Shown one piece after another: positions 35,212-43,873 of a stretch of DNA of 64,000 nt. The translations under genes were made by a program, and so were the position numbers. The notes beneath the pieces are model-generated. The model did not search any database. It was not told where the DNA came from and was given only the letters and a program-made list of their open reading frames with translations. Source of the stretch: Candidatus Dechloromonas phosphorivorans (lineage in GTDB: Bacteria > Pseudomonadota > Gammaproteobacteria > Burkholderiales > Rhodocyclaceae). The DNA lies in the NCBI GenBank assembly GCA_016721185.1, contig JADKIP010000017.1:139159-203158 (forward strand), written 5' to 3'. Position 1 is the first letter of the stretch, and every line of letters starts with the position of its first letter.

Positions 35212-36468
35212 ATGATCGACACCTCTTCCTGTGCCTCCAACGCCCCTGAAAACATCGCCCTCTCCGCTGCCCAAGCGCGGCAACGGATGATTGCCGAAGT
35301 CACGCCCATCGTCGGTCACGAATTTGTCCCGGTGCGCAGTGCGCTCGGCCGCATTTTGGCTGCCGACATCATTGCGCCGCACGATGTGCCGGCCCATGAC
35401 AACTCGGCGATGGACGGTTACGCCATCTGCTTCGACAGTTTGGCTGGCGATGTTGAAACGCGTTTGAGTGTCGTCGGCACCGCCTTCGCCGGCAATGCGT
35501 TTTCCGGTCAGGTCGGCAAAGGGCAGGCGGTACGCATCATGACCGGCGCGGTGCTGCCGGCCGGCGCCGACACGGTGGTCGTGCAGGAAGTGACCCGCGT
35601 CGAGAGCGGCGCGGTGTTCATCCCGAGCGGCCAACGGCACGGCCAGAACACCCGCCGGGCCGGTGAGGATCTGGCGCGTGGCGCCGTGGCGCTGGCGGCA
35701 GGGAAACGCATTGGCCCGGCGGAGCTGGGCTTGATTGCCTCACTCGGCATTGCCGAAGTCGATGTCAAACGTCGTTTGCGCGTCGCCTTCTTTTCCACGG
35801 GCGACGAGTTGACCTCTATCGGCAACCCGCTCGCGCCGGGTGAAATCTACGACAGCAACCGCTATACGTTGCATGGCCTGCTCACCCGTTTGGGCGCCGA
35901 CATCATCGACATGGGTGTCGTCCCCGACCGCCCGGAAGCGCTCGAAGCCACCCTGGCCGAAGCCGCGCTGGTCGCCGATGCCATCATCACGACCGGCGGT
36001 GTGTCGGTCGGCGAGGCCGATTTCATCAAGGAAATTCTCGCCAAGCTCGGCGAAGTCCGTTTCTGGAAGCTGAATATCAAGCCCGGTCGCCCGATGGCTT
36101 TCGGCAAAGTCGGCAACGCCTGGCTGTTCGGCCTGCCCGGCAACCCGGTGGCGGTGATGGTCAGCTACACCCAGTTCGCACTGGACGCGCTGCTGCGTCT
36201 ATCCGGCCTCGACCCGATTCCCGAGCGGCCGTTGCTGACCGTTGAAGCCGCCAACCCGATCAAGAAGCAGGCTGGCCGCCGCGAATATCTGCGCGGCACG
36301 GTTGCTGCGGTCGACGGCCGCTGGCAGGTAAAAACCACCGGCAATCAGGGTTCCGGCGTGTTGCGCTCAATGTCGGAAGCCAACTGCTTCGTCGTCCTGC
36401 CGGAAAACTGTGCCGGCATTCAGGTGGGTGACAGCGTTCAGGTGCAGCTGTTTGAAGGGATTTTTTAA
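35212..36468 (+). CDS. moeA: Molybdopterin molybdotransferase
   Basis: A 418-residue MoeA, which inserts molybdate (or tungstate) into adenylated molybdopterin. Conserved segments are NSAMDGYA near residue 65, GAVLPAGADTVV, FFSTGDEL, GEIYDSNRY, ITTGGVSVGEADF, FWKLNIKPGRPMAFGK and GLPGNPVAVMVSY. Length is normal. It lies 120 bases after tupC on the same strand and probably shares function with tupBC and the upstream formate dehydrogenase. Confidence 0.96.
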   Translation: MIDTSSCASNAPENIALSAAQARQRMIAEVTPIVGHEFVPVRSALGRILAADIIAPHDVPAHDNSAMDGYAICFDSLAGDVETRLSVVGTAFAGNAFSGQVGKGQAVRIMTGAVLPAGADTVVVQEVTRVESGAVFIPSGQRHGQNTRRAGEDLARGAVALAAGKRIGPAELGLIASLGIAEVDVKRRLRVAFFSTGDELTSIGNPLAPGEIYDSNRYTLHGLLTRLGADIIDMGVVPDRPEALEATLAEAALVADAIITTGGVSVGEADFIKEILAKLGEVRFWKLNIKPGRPMAFGKVGNAWLFGLPGNPVAVMVSYTQFALDALLRLSGLDPIPERPLLTVEAANPIKKQAGRREYLRGTVAAVDGRWQVKTTGNQGSGVLRSMSEANCFVVLPENCAGIQVGDSVQVQLFEGIF

Positions 36469-36583
36469 GGCTTTGACGGTATTGATTTTGTATTCCATGC
36501 GGCTAGATTTTGGTTTTAAACTAAGATGCGACATCGGTGTTGGTTTGCCGATTCGGTTTTAATTGATCCAAGGAGAATACAAA

Positions 36584-37123
36584 ATGACGGGCATTTTCGA
36601 TAAAGCCAAAGCACTACTGGACACCGCCGAAGAAAAGCTGGAAGCGGTTGCGGAGCAAGCGTCGGCCAAGGCTTCCGAACTGGCTGGCAAAGTCAGCGTT
36701 GCGGCCGATCAGGCTTGGGACAAAACCAAACATACCGCGGCTGAAGTGGCAGCAAAAGCCGAGTCGGTCGCTGATCAGGCCTCCGCCAAAGCCAGTGATT
36801 TAGGCAGCAAAGCCTCGGCAGCGGCCGATCAGGCTTGGGATAAGACCAAACATACCGCGGCTGAAATTGCCGCAAAAGCCGAGTCGGTCGCCGATCAAGC
36901 TGCCGCCAAAGCCAGTGAATTGGGCGGCAAGGCCTCGGCGGCAGCCGATCAGGCTTGGGATGCAACCAAACAGACGGCGAGCCAAGTCTCGGCCAAAGCT
37001 GAAGTTGCCGCTGATAAGGTTTCGGCCAAAGCTTCGGAAGTTGCCGCCCATGCCAGCGACAAGCTGGCGCAGGGTGTGGCCAGCGTCAAGTCGGCAGTTT
37101 CTTCGGATACTGACAAGGTTTGA
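36584..37123 (+). CDS. Repeat-built alanine/lysine-rich helical (LEA-like) protein
   Basis: A 179-residue protein made of alanine, lysine, serine, glutamate and aspartate with almost no large hydrophobic residues. It contains three successive 40-residue units (residues about 40-159), each of the form AADQAWDKTKHTAAE..AKAESVADQA.AKASELGGKASA. This 11-residue-like periodicity is that of amphipathic helices in group 3 LEA or YtxH-like stress proteins, which protect membranes or proteins during drying or osmotic stress; that role is inferred. AAGGAG lies 11 bases before the ATG. No signal peptide. Confidence 0.8.
   Translation: MTGIFDKAKALLDTAEEKLEAVAEQASAKASELAGKVSVAADQAWDKTKHTAAEVAAKAESVADQASAKASDLGSKASAAADQAWDKTKHTAAEIAAKAESVADQAAAKASELGGKASAAADQAWDATKQTASQVSAKAEVAADKVSAKASEVAAHASDKLAQGVASVKSAVSSDTDKV
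36701..37060 (+). repeat. Three tandem 120-bp repeats within the LEA-like gene
   Basis: Copies begin at 36701, 36821 and 36941 with an exact 120-base period. The first two are nearly identical at DNA level; the third diverges in its second half. Keeping a multiple of three and high nucleotide identity between copies 1 and 2 suggests recent duplication and possible copy-number variation. Confidence 0.92.
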
Positions 37124-37324
37124 GTTTTTTGACTTAAGCGTGACTTAAGCGTCTTTCCCGGCCTCGACACACCCGGGACTCCGCTTCGCGGCGGGCGAGG
37201 CGGGAATTCAGAAGTTTTGTATTTGCTGGGTTCCCGTCGGCGCGTGAACGACCCATTCAAGAATCATTGCTTTTCCAGAAGCACATTGACGCCAAGGCGT
37301 CCGATTCTCCAACGCTGGCAGTAA

Positions 37325-37900
37325 TCAGAACTGCCGTGGGTTTTTGCCGGTGATGTGGGCGTAAAACGCCTGAATTTTCACCATATCCGCTTCAATATCG
37401 CCAGTCACCTCGAACAAACGCTCGACGCCGGCGCGCTTTCTTTTGAAGTCGAGGAAGCCCAGCGCGATCGGCAGGCCGGCGCCTTGGGCAATGTAGTAGA
37501 ACCCGGTTTTCCAGTGCGTGACTTTGGATCGAGTCCCTTCCGGCGGGATGATCACCGTCAGGCGAGCGCTGCGCTGAAAGGCGTCAACGGTGCTTTGCAC
37601 CAGATTTCCCTGGCGTGAGCGTTCAACCGGAATGCCGCCCAGCCAGCGCATGATGCCGCCGAGGACGGGCGGGAAGAGGCTGGCTTTGCCCATCCAGTAA
37701 ACGGGCATCTGCAATGCAAAGCAAACCATCAGGGTGAACGGGAAATCCCAGTTGCTGGTGTGCGGTGCCGCGATCAGTACGTATTTTGGCGCTGCGGGTG
37801 CCTTGCCTTCAATCTGCCAGCCCAGCAGGCGCAAGATCAGTCTTGAAATCCAGTGCATCAGGGTATTGATTAGTGGCGTGTTGAAAATTGTACGGTGCAT
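37325..37900 (-). CDS. 1-acylglycerol-3-phosphate acyltransferase-like protein
   Basis: A 191-residue membrane-associated acyltransferase of the PlsC superfamily. The catalytic HTSNWD (HxxxxD) lies near residue 47, the substrate-binding block IPPEGTRS near 118, and GGIPVERS between them. It transfers an acyl chain to lysophospholipid or a related acceptor. It is shorter than PlsC proper, as in the family of small 1-acyl-sn-glycerol-3-phosphate acyltransferase homologues. It lies 38 bases after the small membrane-protein gene on the same strand. Confidence 0.87.
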   Translation of the reverse strand: MHRTIFNTPLINTLMHWISRLILRLLGWQIEGKAPAAPKYVLIAAPHTSNWDFPFTLMVCFALQMPVYWMGKASLFPPVLGGIMRWLGGIPVERSRQGNLVQSTVDAFQRSARLTVIIPPEGTRSKVTHWKTGFYYIAQGAGLPIALGFLDFKRKRAGVERLFEVTGDIEADMVKIQAFYAHITGKNPRQF

Positions 37901-37938
37901 GGTTGGGGCTCGATCTGGATTTGCGGCGCAACTGCGGG

Positions 37939-38301
37939 CTAAAACAGCTTGCGATGCCGGAAGTTGCCGGGGGCGTGGGAAAGCAGGGTCGAGAGCCCAA
38001 GCACTATCCAGAAAATCGTCAAGCCCCAGGCGGGTTGCAGCGCCATCAGGCCGACCAGCAGCAATTTGACCAGTACGCCAAACCCGGCCACTTCGCGCAG
38101 ATGCGCCGGGTTGGCCCAGGTGTCGATGGCCAACATGGCGAATCCGGAGGCAAAGGTGATCGTCGCGCCGGTGCTGATCTCGCCGGCACCCAGTAAGCCG
38201 GCCCCGAGCAGGACCAGGCCGACCAGATGGATGGCGCGCAGGGCAAGATTGACCCAGCGTTTGCCGGGAAAGTCGCGGATTTGGTCACGATGACGAGGCA
38301 T
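37939..38301 (-). CDS. Small membrane protein of unknown function
   Basis: A 120-residue protein with about four hydrophobic helices (LALRAIHLVGLVLLGAGLLG, ATITFASGFAMLAIDTWA, VLVKLLLVGLMALQPA, LTIFWIVLGLSTLLSHA). The start M-P-R-H-R-D-Q at 38301 is preferred to 38310. It may form an operon with the acyltransferase downstream. I do not recognise a named family. Confidence 0.75.
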   Translation of the reverse strand: MPRHRDQIRDFPGKRWVNLALRAIHLVGLVLLGAGLLGAGEISTGATITFASGFAMLAIDTWANPAHLREVAGFGVLVKLLLVGLMALQPAWGLTIFWIVLGLSTLLSHAPGNFRHRKLF

Positions 38302-38341
38302 GAAATCCAACCGAAATAAGGGTCAGCCGATTATCGATGAT

Positions 38342-39676
38342 TCAACGTCCGCGCGAGGTGCCCGGCGCCTTGCCGCCGGCGCTGTTGGTCGCCTTGGCCG
38401 CACTGCGGCGGGCCGGCTTTGCGGGCGCGCCGTCGAAGCCTTCCCAGTTGGACGGCAGGTTTTTGGCCGCGCGGCCACCGGGCACCTTGGGCTTTTTCGG
38501 CTTTTTTACCAGTTGACCGGCGCCATTGGTCATCGGCACGCGGTGGTCCGGCTCGAAACCGGGTTCTTCATCGCGGCTCAGCGTTTGTTTGGTCAGCGTT
38601 TCAATGGCGGCAAGCAGGGGCGCTTCGTCGGCACAGACCAGCGAAATCGCCTCACCCGTCGCGCCAGCCCGGCCGGTGCGGCCAATGCGGTGGATGTAAT
38701 CCTCGGCGACGATCGGCAGATCAAAATTCACCACCTGCGGCAGATCGTCGATATCCAGACCGCGTGCCGCGACATCGGTAGCGACCAGAATCTGAATCTC
38801 GCCGGCCTTGAAACTTTCCAGCGCCCGCAAGCGGGCCGGTTGCGGCTTGTCGCCGTGAATGGCGTCAGCCTTGATTTTCTTGGCGAGCAACTGGCTGACC
38901 AGTTCATCAACGCCTTTACGCGTCTTGACGAAAACCAGCACCTGCCCCCAGCGCCGGTCTTTCAGCATTTTCAGGAAGAGTTCCGGCTTGCGTTTCTTGT
39001 CGACCGGCACAACCCATTGCTTGATAGCCTTGACGGTGCTGTTGCGCGGGCTGATTTCGATCGAGAGCGGGTCGTGCAGCCGGGCCTTGGCCATGCTGCG
39101 GATTTCGTCGGAGAAAGTGGCGGAGAACAGCAGGGTCTGGCGCTGCTTGGGCAGCGCGGCGAAAACCGTCGCCAGTTCCTGAGCGAAACCGAGGTCGAGC
39201 ATGCGGTCGGCCTCGTCGAGAATCAGCGTTTCCACCTGCTTGAACTTGATGGCGTTCTGGCGGAAAAGGTCGAGCAGGCGGCCGGGCGTGGCCACGAGAA
39301 TATCGACCCCACGGCGCAGGCGCATCATCTGCGGGTTGATGCTGACGCCGCCATAAGTCGCATAGGTGCTGACCGGCAGGTGTTCGCCATACTGACGGAA
39401 ACTGGCTTGCACCTGTTCGGCGAGTTCGCGGGTCGGCACCAGCACGAGGGCGCGGATCGAGTTGCTCGCTGCCTTTTCGCCTTCGCTCAAGCGTTGCAAT
39501 ACCGGCAGCGCAAAACCGGCCGTTTTGCCGGTACCGGTCTGGGCCGCGGCCATCAGATCACGTCCGGCGAGGACGGCAGGAATGGCTTGCAATTGAATCG
39601 GCGTGGGCGTTTTGTAGCCAAGCGTTTCGAGCGCTTGCAGCAGCGGAGCGGCGAGGCCGAGGGAAGCAAAGGTCAT
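38342..39676 (-). CDS. rhlE: DEAD-box ATP-dependent RNA helicase (RhlE type)
   Basis: A 444-residue helicase with Q motif TPIQLQAIPAVLAG, Walker A AQTGTGKT near residue 48, DEAD in LILDEADRM, SAT, and the C-terminal HRIGRTGRAG. A basic, disordered tail rich in K, P, A and R follows (about 370-444), typical of RhlE. It remodels RNA, for example in ribosome assembly or mRNA turnover, often in the cold. The start MTFASLGL at 39676 matches RhlE; the longer frame to 39721 is unlikely. Confidence 0.94.
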   Translation of the reverse strand: MTFASLGLAAPLLQALETLGYKTPTPIQLQAIPAVLAGRDLMAAAQTGTGKTAGFALPVLQRLSEGEKAASNSIRALVLVPTRELAEQVQASFRQYGEHLPVSTYATYGGVSINPQMMRLRRGVDILVATPGRLLDLFRQNAIKFKQVETLILDEADRMLDLGFAQELATVFAALPKQRQTLLFSATFSDEIRSMAKARLHDPLSIEISPRNSTVKAIKQWVVPVDKKRKPELFLKMLKDRRWGQVLVFVKTRKGVDELVSQLLAKKIKADAIHGDKPQPARLRALESFKAGEIQILVATDVAARGLDIDDLPQVVNFDLPIVAEDYIHRIGRTGRAGATGEAISLVCADEAPLLAAIETLTKQTLSRDEEPGFEPDHRVPMTNGAGQLVKKPKKPKVPGGRAAKNLPSNWEGFDGAPAKPARRSAAKATNSAGGKAPGTSRGR

Positions 39677-39874
39677 GGCGAAATCAGTACAACGGGAAAG
39701 GGGCGAGTTTAACCGCTTCACCGGATAACGGCGTTAGGCAAGGCAGCTTGCCGCATCAATCACCTACTCGCTTGGTTCGTGCCCCACTTGAGCTTGTCTG
39801 GCGCGTAGAACTGAAGACGCCTGCGTCCTGTCATACTCAAGCGGGTAACAACTATTTGCCGACAGGGGAAATCA

Positions 39875-40036
39875 ATGCTTCAAGCCATTCTTGAGAACCG
39901 TTTACTACTCTCTGCAATCATTCTTCTGCTCTTGTTGATGGTGCCGGTTCTAATCGTGCGCGGTCGCAAATTGCGAGATTCGTCACAGCCTGACCGGCGG
40001 AAACACGCACGAGCGGGTGTCGAGCGGAGAGCTTGA
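39875..40036 (+). CDS. Putative 53-aa single-pass membrane peptide
   Basis: ATG at 39875 after GGGGAAATCA. The peptide has one strong hydrophobic helix (residues 10-28, LLLSAIILLLLLMVPVLIV) followed by a basic tail (RGRKLR...RRKHARAGVERRA), giving an N-out/C-in anchor with a positive cytoplasmic end. It fills part of the 490-base gap between rhlE and the Hsp70-like gene. It is supported only by composition and ribosome site, so it is tentative. Confidence 0.4.
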   Translation: MLQAILENRLLLSAIILLLLLMVPVLIVRGRKLRDSSQPDRRKHARAGVERRA

Positions 40037-40162
40037 TGGCTTCCCCAAGCAGGTAAGGAAAGCCATCTTAGGCGCCATGACTGGTTCTCGACTTGCAGGC
40101 CGTCAGAGACTTAAGTGACACACCAGGATGGGCGCAGCGCCGTTTTGCGTTTCTGACAACGC

Positions 40163-41425
40163 TTAGCCAAACCGTCTCGCCGCATCCACCGCCAAACCCG
40201 CCCCGATACTGCCAAACAGGTCGCCTTCCACCGCCTGCGCCTTGGGCAGTTGCGCCGCGATGCGCTCCCGCAGCGCCGGGATGCCGCTTGATCCGCCGGT
40301 GAAAAATACCGTGTCGATGCGCTCGGCGGCGATACCGGCCGTCGGCAGCAGATTTGCTACGGTCGACTCGATTTTTTCGACTAATTGCGTCGAGGCCAGT
40401 TCGAATTCCAGGCGGCTCAAGGTGTGCATTTCGCCGGGGGCGAAGGCATCCAGTCGCAAGGTCGCCTGATCGTCTGCCGAGAGGGCGATCTTGGCTTGTT
40501 CAACCTGATGCGCCAGCCAGTGACCGGCGCGGTTTTCGATCAGGGCGAGCAGGCGTTCCAGCCGTTCCGGCTCCAGCGCATCAATATAGAGACGTTGTTG
40601 GTCCGACCAGACTTGCCGGGTGTAGGCGAAGTTGATGGTGTGCCAGGTGGCGAGGTTGAAATAGATGCTGGCCGGCATTTCGCGGCCATTTTTCAGCGTG
40701 CTGCGGTAGCCGAGGTGGGGCATGACGCCGGCCAGGCTGAGCTGGCGGTCGAAGTCGGTGCCGCCGATATGGACGCCGCCGTTGGCCAGCACGTCGCTGC
40801 GCCGGTCGGCGGCTTTGGCGCGTTGCGGGGAAAGGCGAACGATGGAGAAGTCCGAGGTGCCGCCGCCGATGTCGGCGATCAGCACGATTTCTTCGCGCTG
40901 GATTTGCGTTTCGTAATGGTAGGCGGCGGCAATCGGCTCGAACTGGAAGCTGATGTCCTTGAAGCCGATGGCGTGGGCGATTTCGCCCAGGGTGTTTTCG
41001 GCGAGCTGGTCGGCGGCGGGGTTGTCATCGACAAAAAAGACCGGGCGGCCGAAAACGGCTTGCTCGAAGCTGCGCCCGGCTTCGCTTTCGGCCCGCGCTT
41101 TCAGGGTGCCGATGAATTCCTTGAGCAGGTCGCGGAAGACGATGGCGCGGCCGTTAACTTCGGTGCGGCCGTCGATCAGGCTGCTGCCGAGCAGGCTTTT
41201 CAGGGAGCGCATCAGGCGGCCTTCGGTGCCGGCCAGGTATTCGCTCAGACCGTTGCGGCCGACGCTGACGGTGTCGGCTTCGGCATTGAAGAAGACGACC
41301 GAGGGCAGCGTCGGCTTGCCGTCTTCCAGCGTCAACAGCGTCGGTTGGCCGGGGCGCAACCAGCCGACGGTGGAGTTGGAGGTGCCGAAATCGATGCCGC
41401 AGGCGCGGGCGGGTGAAGCGTGCAT
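40163..41425 (-). CDS. Hsp70-family chaperone-like ATPase (YegD type)
   Basis: A 420-residue protein with the actin/Hsp70 ATPase fold: phosphate 1 GIDFGTSNSTVGWL near residue 10, phosphate 2 IADIGGGTSDFSIV near 203, and the adenosine motif VFFTGGSSGIPALRERI near 380. It lacks the peptide-binding domain of DnaK, as in YegD. A role as a specialised chaperone is inferred. The start M-H-A-S-P at 41425 is chosen near the conserved N-terminus. Confidence 0.9.
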   Translation of the reverse strand: MHASPARACGIDFGTSNSTVGWLRPGQPTLLTLEDGKPTLPSVVFFNAEADTVSVGRNGLSEYLAGTEGRLMRSLKSLLGSSLIDGRTEVNGRAIVFRDLLKEFIGTLKARAESEAGRSFEQAVFGRPVFFVDDNPAADQLAENTLGEIAHAIGFKDISFQFEPIAAAYHYETQIQREEIVLIADIGGGTSDFSIVRLSPQRAKAADRRSDVLANGGVHIGGTDFDRQLSLAGVMPHLGYRSTLKNGREMPASIYFNLATWHTINFAYTRQVWSDQQRLYIDALEPERLERLLALIENRAGHWLAHQVEQAKIALSADDQATLRLDAFAPGEMHTLSRLEFELASTQLVEKIESTVANLLPTAGIAAERIDTVFFTGGSSGIPALRERIAAQLPKAQAVEGDLFGSIGAGLAVDAARRFG

Positions 41426-41501
41426 GGGGATCAAAAATCGGGTCTGTAAAGCGTCGGGGGCGCGATGCTACTTGGCGACAGGGCGACTGTCCAGTTTGGC
41501 G

Positions 41502-43058
41502 CTAGGCCATTCGGCGGCGCAGCCAGGCGCTGGTTTGATCGACCGCGATGGAGAGCAGCAGCATGGCGATGATTACGGTCGACGCCTGGGCGTAGTGAAA
41601 AAGCGAGAGCTCGAAATAGAGCAACTGGCCGAGCCCGCCGGCACCGACAAAACCCAGGATGGCCGCCATCCGGATATTCATTTCCCAACGGTAGAGCGTG
41701 TAGGCGATTAACTGCGGAGCGGCGCCGGGCAGCGTGCCATAAAGAAAAGCCAGCCCGCTCGGCACACCGCTCAGGCGCAGGGCGCGGCCGGGGGCGGCGG
41801 GGGCGTTGTCGAGCGCTTCGGCATAAAGCCGGCCAAGCACGCCGGTGGTGTGCAGCGCGAGCGCCAGAACACCGGCGAAGGGGCCGAGACCGACGCTGAG
41901 CGCCGTGATCGTGGCCCAGACCAGTTCCGGGACTGAGCGCAGGGCGTTGAAGATGAAATTGAACAGCAGGCGCGGTCGGGCCTGCGCGAGCAGCAGGCCG
42001 GCAAGCGCCGCGAACAAGGTGCCGACTGCCGAAATGGCCAGTGTTTCCCAAACCCCCTGCGCCACTTTGCGCAGCCAGGCCGCCGACAGATCGGGCGGGA
42101 AAAAGCTGCCGATGAATTGATTGATTGAGCTGGCGGATTCGAGCGTGAAGAGCGCACCAAAACCGATGTCGAGAAACCAGAAACTGGCCGTGACGGCAGC
42201 GACAAAAATCGCCAGCAGGCCGGTGCTGCCGGGGCCAAAGGGCGCGGCGCTGGGCGGCGGCGCTTGGTCGAGGCTGCGGCGCAGGCCGCTGGAAATGAGA
42301 TCGGCGACAAAAACCAGCAGCAAAAAGGTGATCAGGATGCTCGCCGCCTCGCCGCCGTTGAACATTTTCATCGCCTGATCCATCAATTGGCCAAGCCCGC
42401 CAGCGCCGACGAAGCCCATGACCACCGAGGCGCGAACGGCGCATTCCCAGCGGTAAACCGTGTAGGAGGCGAGTTCTTTGCTGACTTGCGGAATGACGCC
42501 GTAAAGGATGGCCAGTGGCCGGCTGGCACCGTTCAGGCGCAAGGCGCGGGCCGGGGCGGCGTCGACTGATTCGAGAATCTCAGCATAGACCTTGGCCAGC
42601 ATGCCGCCGTAAGTCAGGCCGAGGGCGAGCACGCCGGCCGCGGGGCCAAGCCCGAAAACGCGGACAAAAACCAGTGCCCAGACGAGTTCCGGTACGCCGC
42701 GCAAAATGGTTAACAGGCTGCGGATCAGCGGGTTGAGCGTTGGCTTTTCCCGCCCGGCGGCACTGGCCAGATACGCCAGCGGCAGGGCAAGCAGGCCGGC
42801 CAGGGCCATGCCGGCGGTGGCGATGGCGAGTGTTTCCAGCGTTGCCTTGCCGAGATAGCCGAGGAATTCGCTGCCACGCTCCGGCGGCAAAAAGCCGCTG
42901 AGGAAGCTGCCGATCACCTTCAGGTTGGACGGGTCAAAGAGTGCGCCGGGGCTGACTTCGGCGGCCTGGAACAGCGGCCAGAGAATGAACAGCGCCAGTA
43001 ACGCTGAATAGAAACGAGGTTGGCTGGCCGGGTCGCGCTCGGCCGGTTTCAGGTGCAT
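41502..43058 (-). CDS. phnE: Double (fused) phosphonate/phosphite ABC permease, PhnE-PhnE
   Basis: A 518-residue membrane protein composed of two PhnE-type permeases in one chain. Each half repeats the same blocks: ATLETLAIATAGMALAGLLALPLAYLA / VWETLAISAVGTLFAALAGLLLAQA; RGVPELVWALVFVRVFGLGPAAGVLALGLTYGGMLAKVYAEILESVDAAPARALRLNGAS / RSVPELVWATITALSVGLGPFAGVLALALHTTGVLGRLYAEALDNAPAAPGRALRLSGV; YTVYRWECAVRASVVMGFVGAGGLGQLM / YTLYRWEMNIRMAAILGFVGAGGLGQLL. A fused dimer replaces the usual homo- or heterodimer. The start at 43058 overlaps the end of phnC by 10 bases. Confidence 0.92.
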   Translation of the reverse strand: MHLKPAERDPASQPRFYSALLALFILWPLFQAAEVSPGALFDPSNLKVIGSFLSGFLPPERGSEFLGYLGKATLETLAIATAGMALAGLLALPLAYLASAAGREKPTLNPLIRSLLTILRGVPELVWALVFVRVFGLGPAAGVLALGLTYGGMLAKVYAEILESVDAAPARALRLNGASRPLAILYGVIPQVSKELASYTVYRWECAVRASVVMGFVGAGGLGQLMDQAMKMFNGGEAASILITFLLLVFVADLISSGLRRSLDQAPPPSAAPFGPGSTGLLAIFVAAVTASFWFLDIGFGALFTLESASSINQFIGSFFPPDLSAAWLRKVAQGVWETLAISAVGTLFAALAGLLLAQARPRLLFNFIFNALRSVPELVWATITALSVGLGPFAGVLALALHTTGVLGRLYAEALDNAPAAPGRALRLSGVPSGLAFLYGTLPGAAPQLIAYTLYRWEMNIRMAAILGFVGAGGLGQLLYFELSLFHYAQASTVIIAMLLLSIAVDQTSAWLRRRMA

Positions 43059-43873
43059 GCGGAGCGCAGAGGCGGGGTGCTGGCGGCTTGGGGCGTAAAG
43101 CAAGCTTCGTTGGATTGCGTCGGCAGAATCTGCCCTTCGCTGGCGTAAAGCTCGTGCAGCATGGCCTCGCTGACCGAGCTGGCGGGCAGGTCGAAAGCGA
43201 TACGCCCGGCCTTGATGCCGACAATGCGGGGAAAACTGTTGAGCGCCAGATCGACCGCGTGCAGGCTGGCGACCAGCGTCGCACCACGGCTGGCGGCATC
43301 ATCGATCAGGCGCTGCAGGCTGCTTTGTGCCAGGACCGGATCGAGGGCGGAAACCGGCTCGTCGGCCAGAATCAGGTCGGCTTGCTGATACAAAACGCGG
43401 GCGATGCCGACGCGCTGCAATTGGCCGCCGGAGAGTTGGTCGCAACGCTGGAAAATTTTGTCGGCCAGGTCGAGCCGGGCCAGCGCTTCGCGTGCGCCGG
43501 GAATATCGAGCGGATAAAACAGCGAGGCCAGCGATTTCCAGACCGGCCATTGGCCGAGCCGGCCAGCTAAAACGGCGGTGATGACGCGCTGTCGACCGGG
43601 AATCGGCGGTGCCTGATGAACGGTGCCGATGCGGGCACGCAAACGCTTGAGTGCTGCGGTCGACGCCGTATTTTGGCCAAAATCAAGGATGCTGACCTGC
43701 CCGCTGCTCGGCGCTAATGCCGTGCCAAGCAGCGAAATCAGAGAAGTTTTGCCGGCGCCGGACGGCCCGATCAGGGCGATGTGCTCGCCCTGATCGGCTT
43801 GCAGCGTGATGCCGTCGAGCGCGACAAAACCGTTGGCGTGAGTCAGACCCACGCCATTTAAAGCAAAACTCAC
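43049..43873 (-). CDS. phnC: Phosphonate/phosphite ABC transporter ATP-binding protein
   Basis: A 274-residue ATPase with Walker A GPSGAGKTSL near residue 38, signature LSGGQLQRVGIARVL and Walker B LILADEPVSALDP. It belongs to the PhnC group by its neighbours. The start is a GTG whose codon overlaps the phnD stop (GTGA), so translation is coupled. It drives the fused permease downstream. Confidence 0.92.
   Translation of the reverse strand: MSFALNGVGLTHANGFVALDGITLQADQGEHIALIGPSGAGKTSLISLLGTALAPSSGQVSILDFGQNTASTAALKRLRARIGTVHQAPPIPGRQRVITAVLAGRLGQWPVWKSLASLFYPLDIPGAREALARLDLADKIFQRCDQLSGGQLQRVGIARVLYQQADLILADEPVSALDPVLAQSSLQRLIDDAASRGATLVASLHAVDLALNSFPRIVGIKAGRIAFDLPASSVSEAMLHELYASEGQILPTQSNEACFTPQAASTPPLRSACT

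Noticed and set aside
36701..37060. 120-bp repeats as a noncoding minisatellite or CRISPR
   Set aside because: They are in frame within a gene with a ribosome site and give a coherent alanine/lysine helix.
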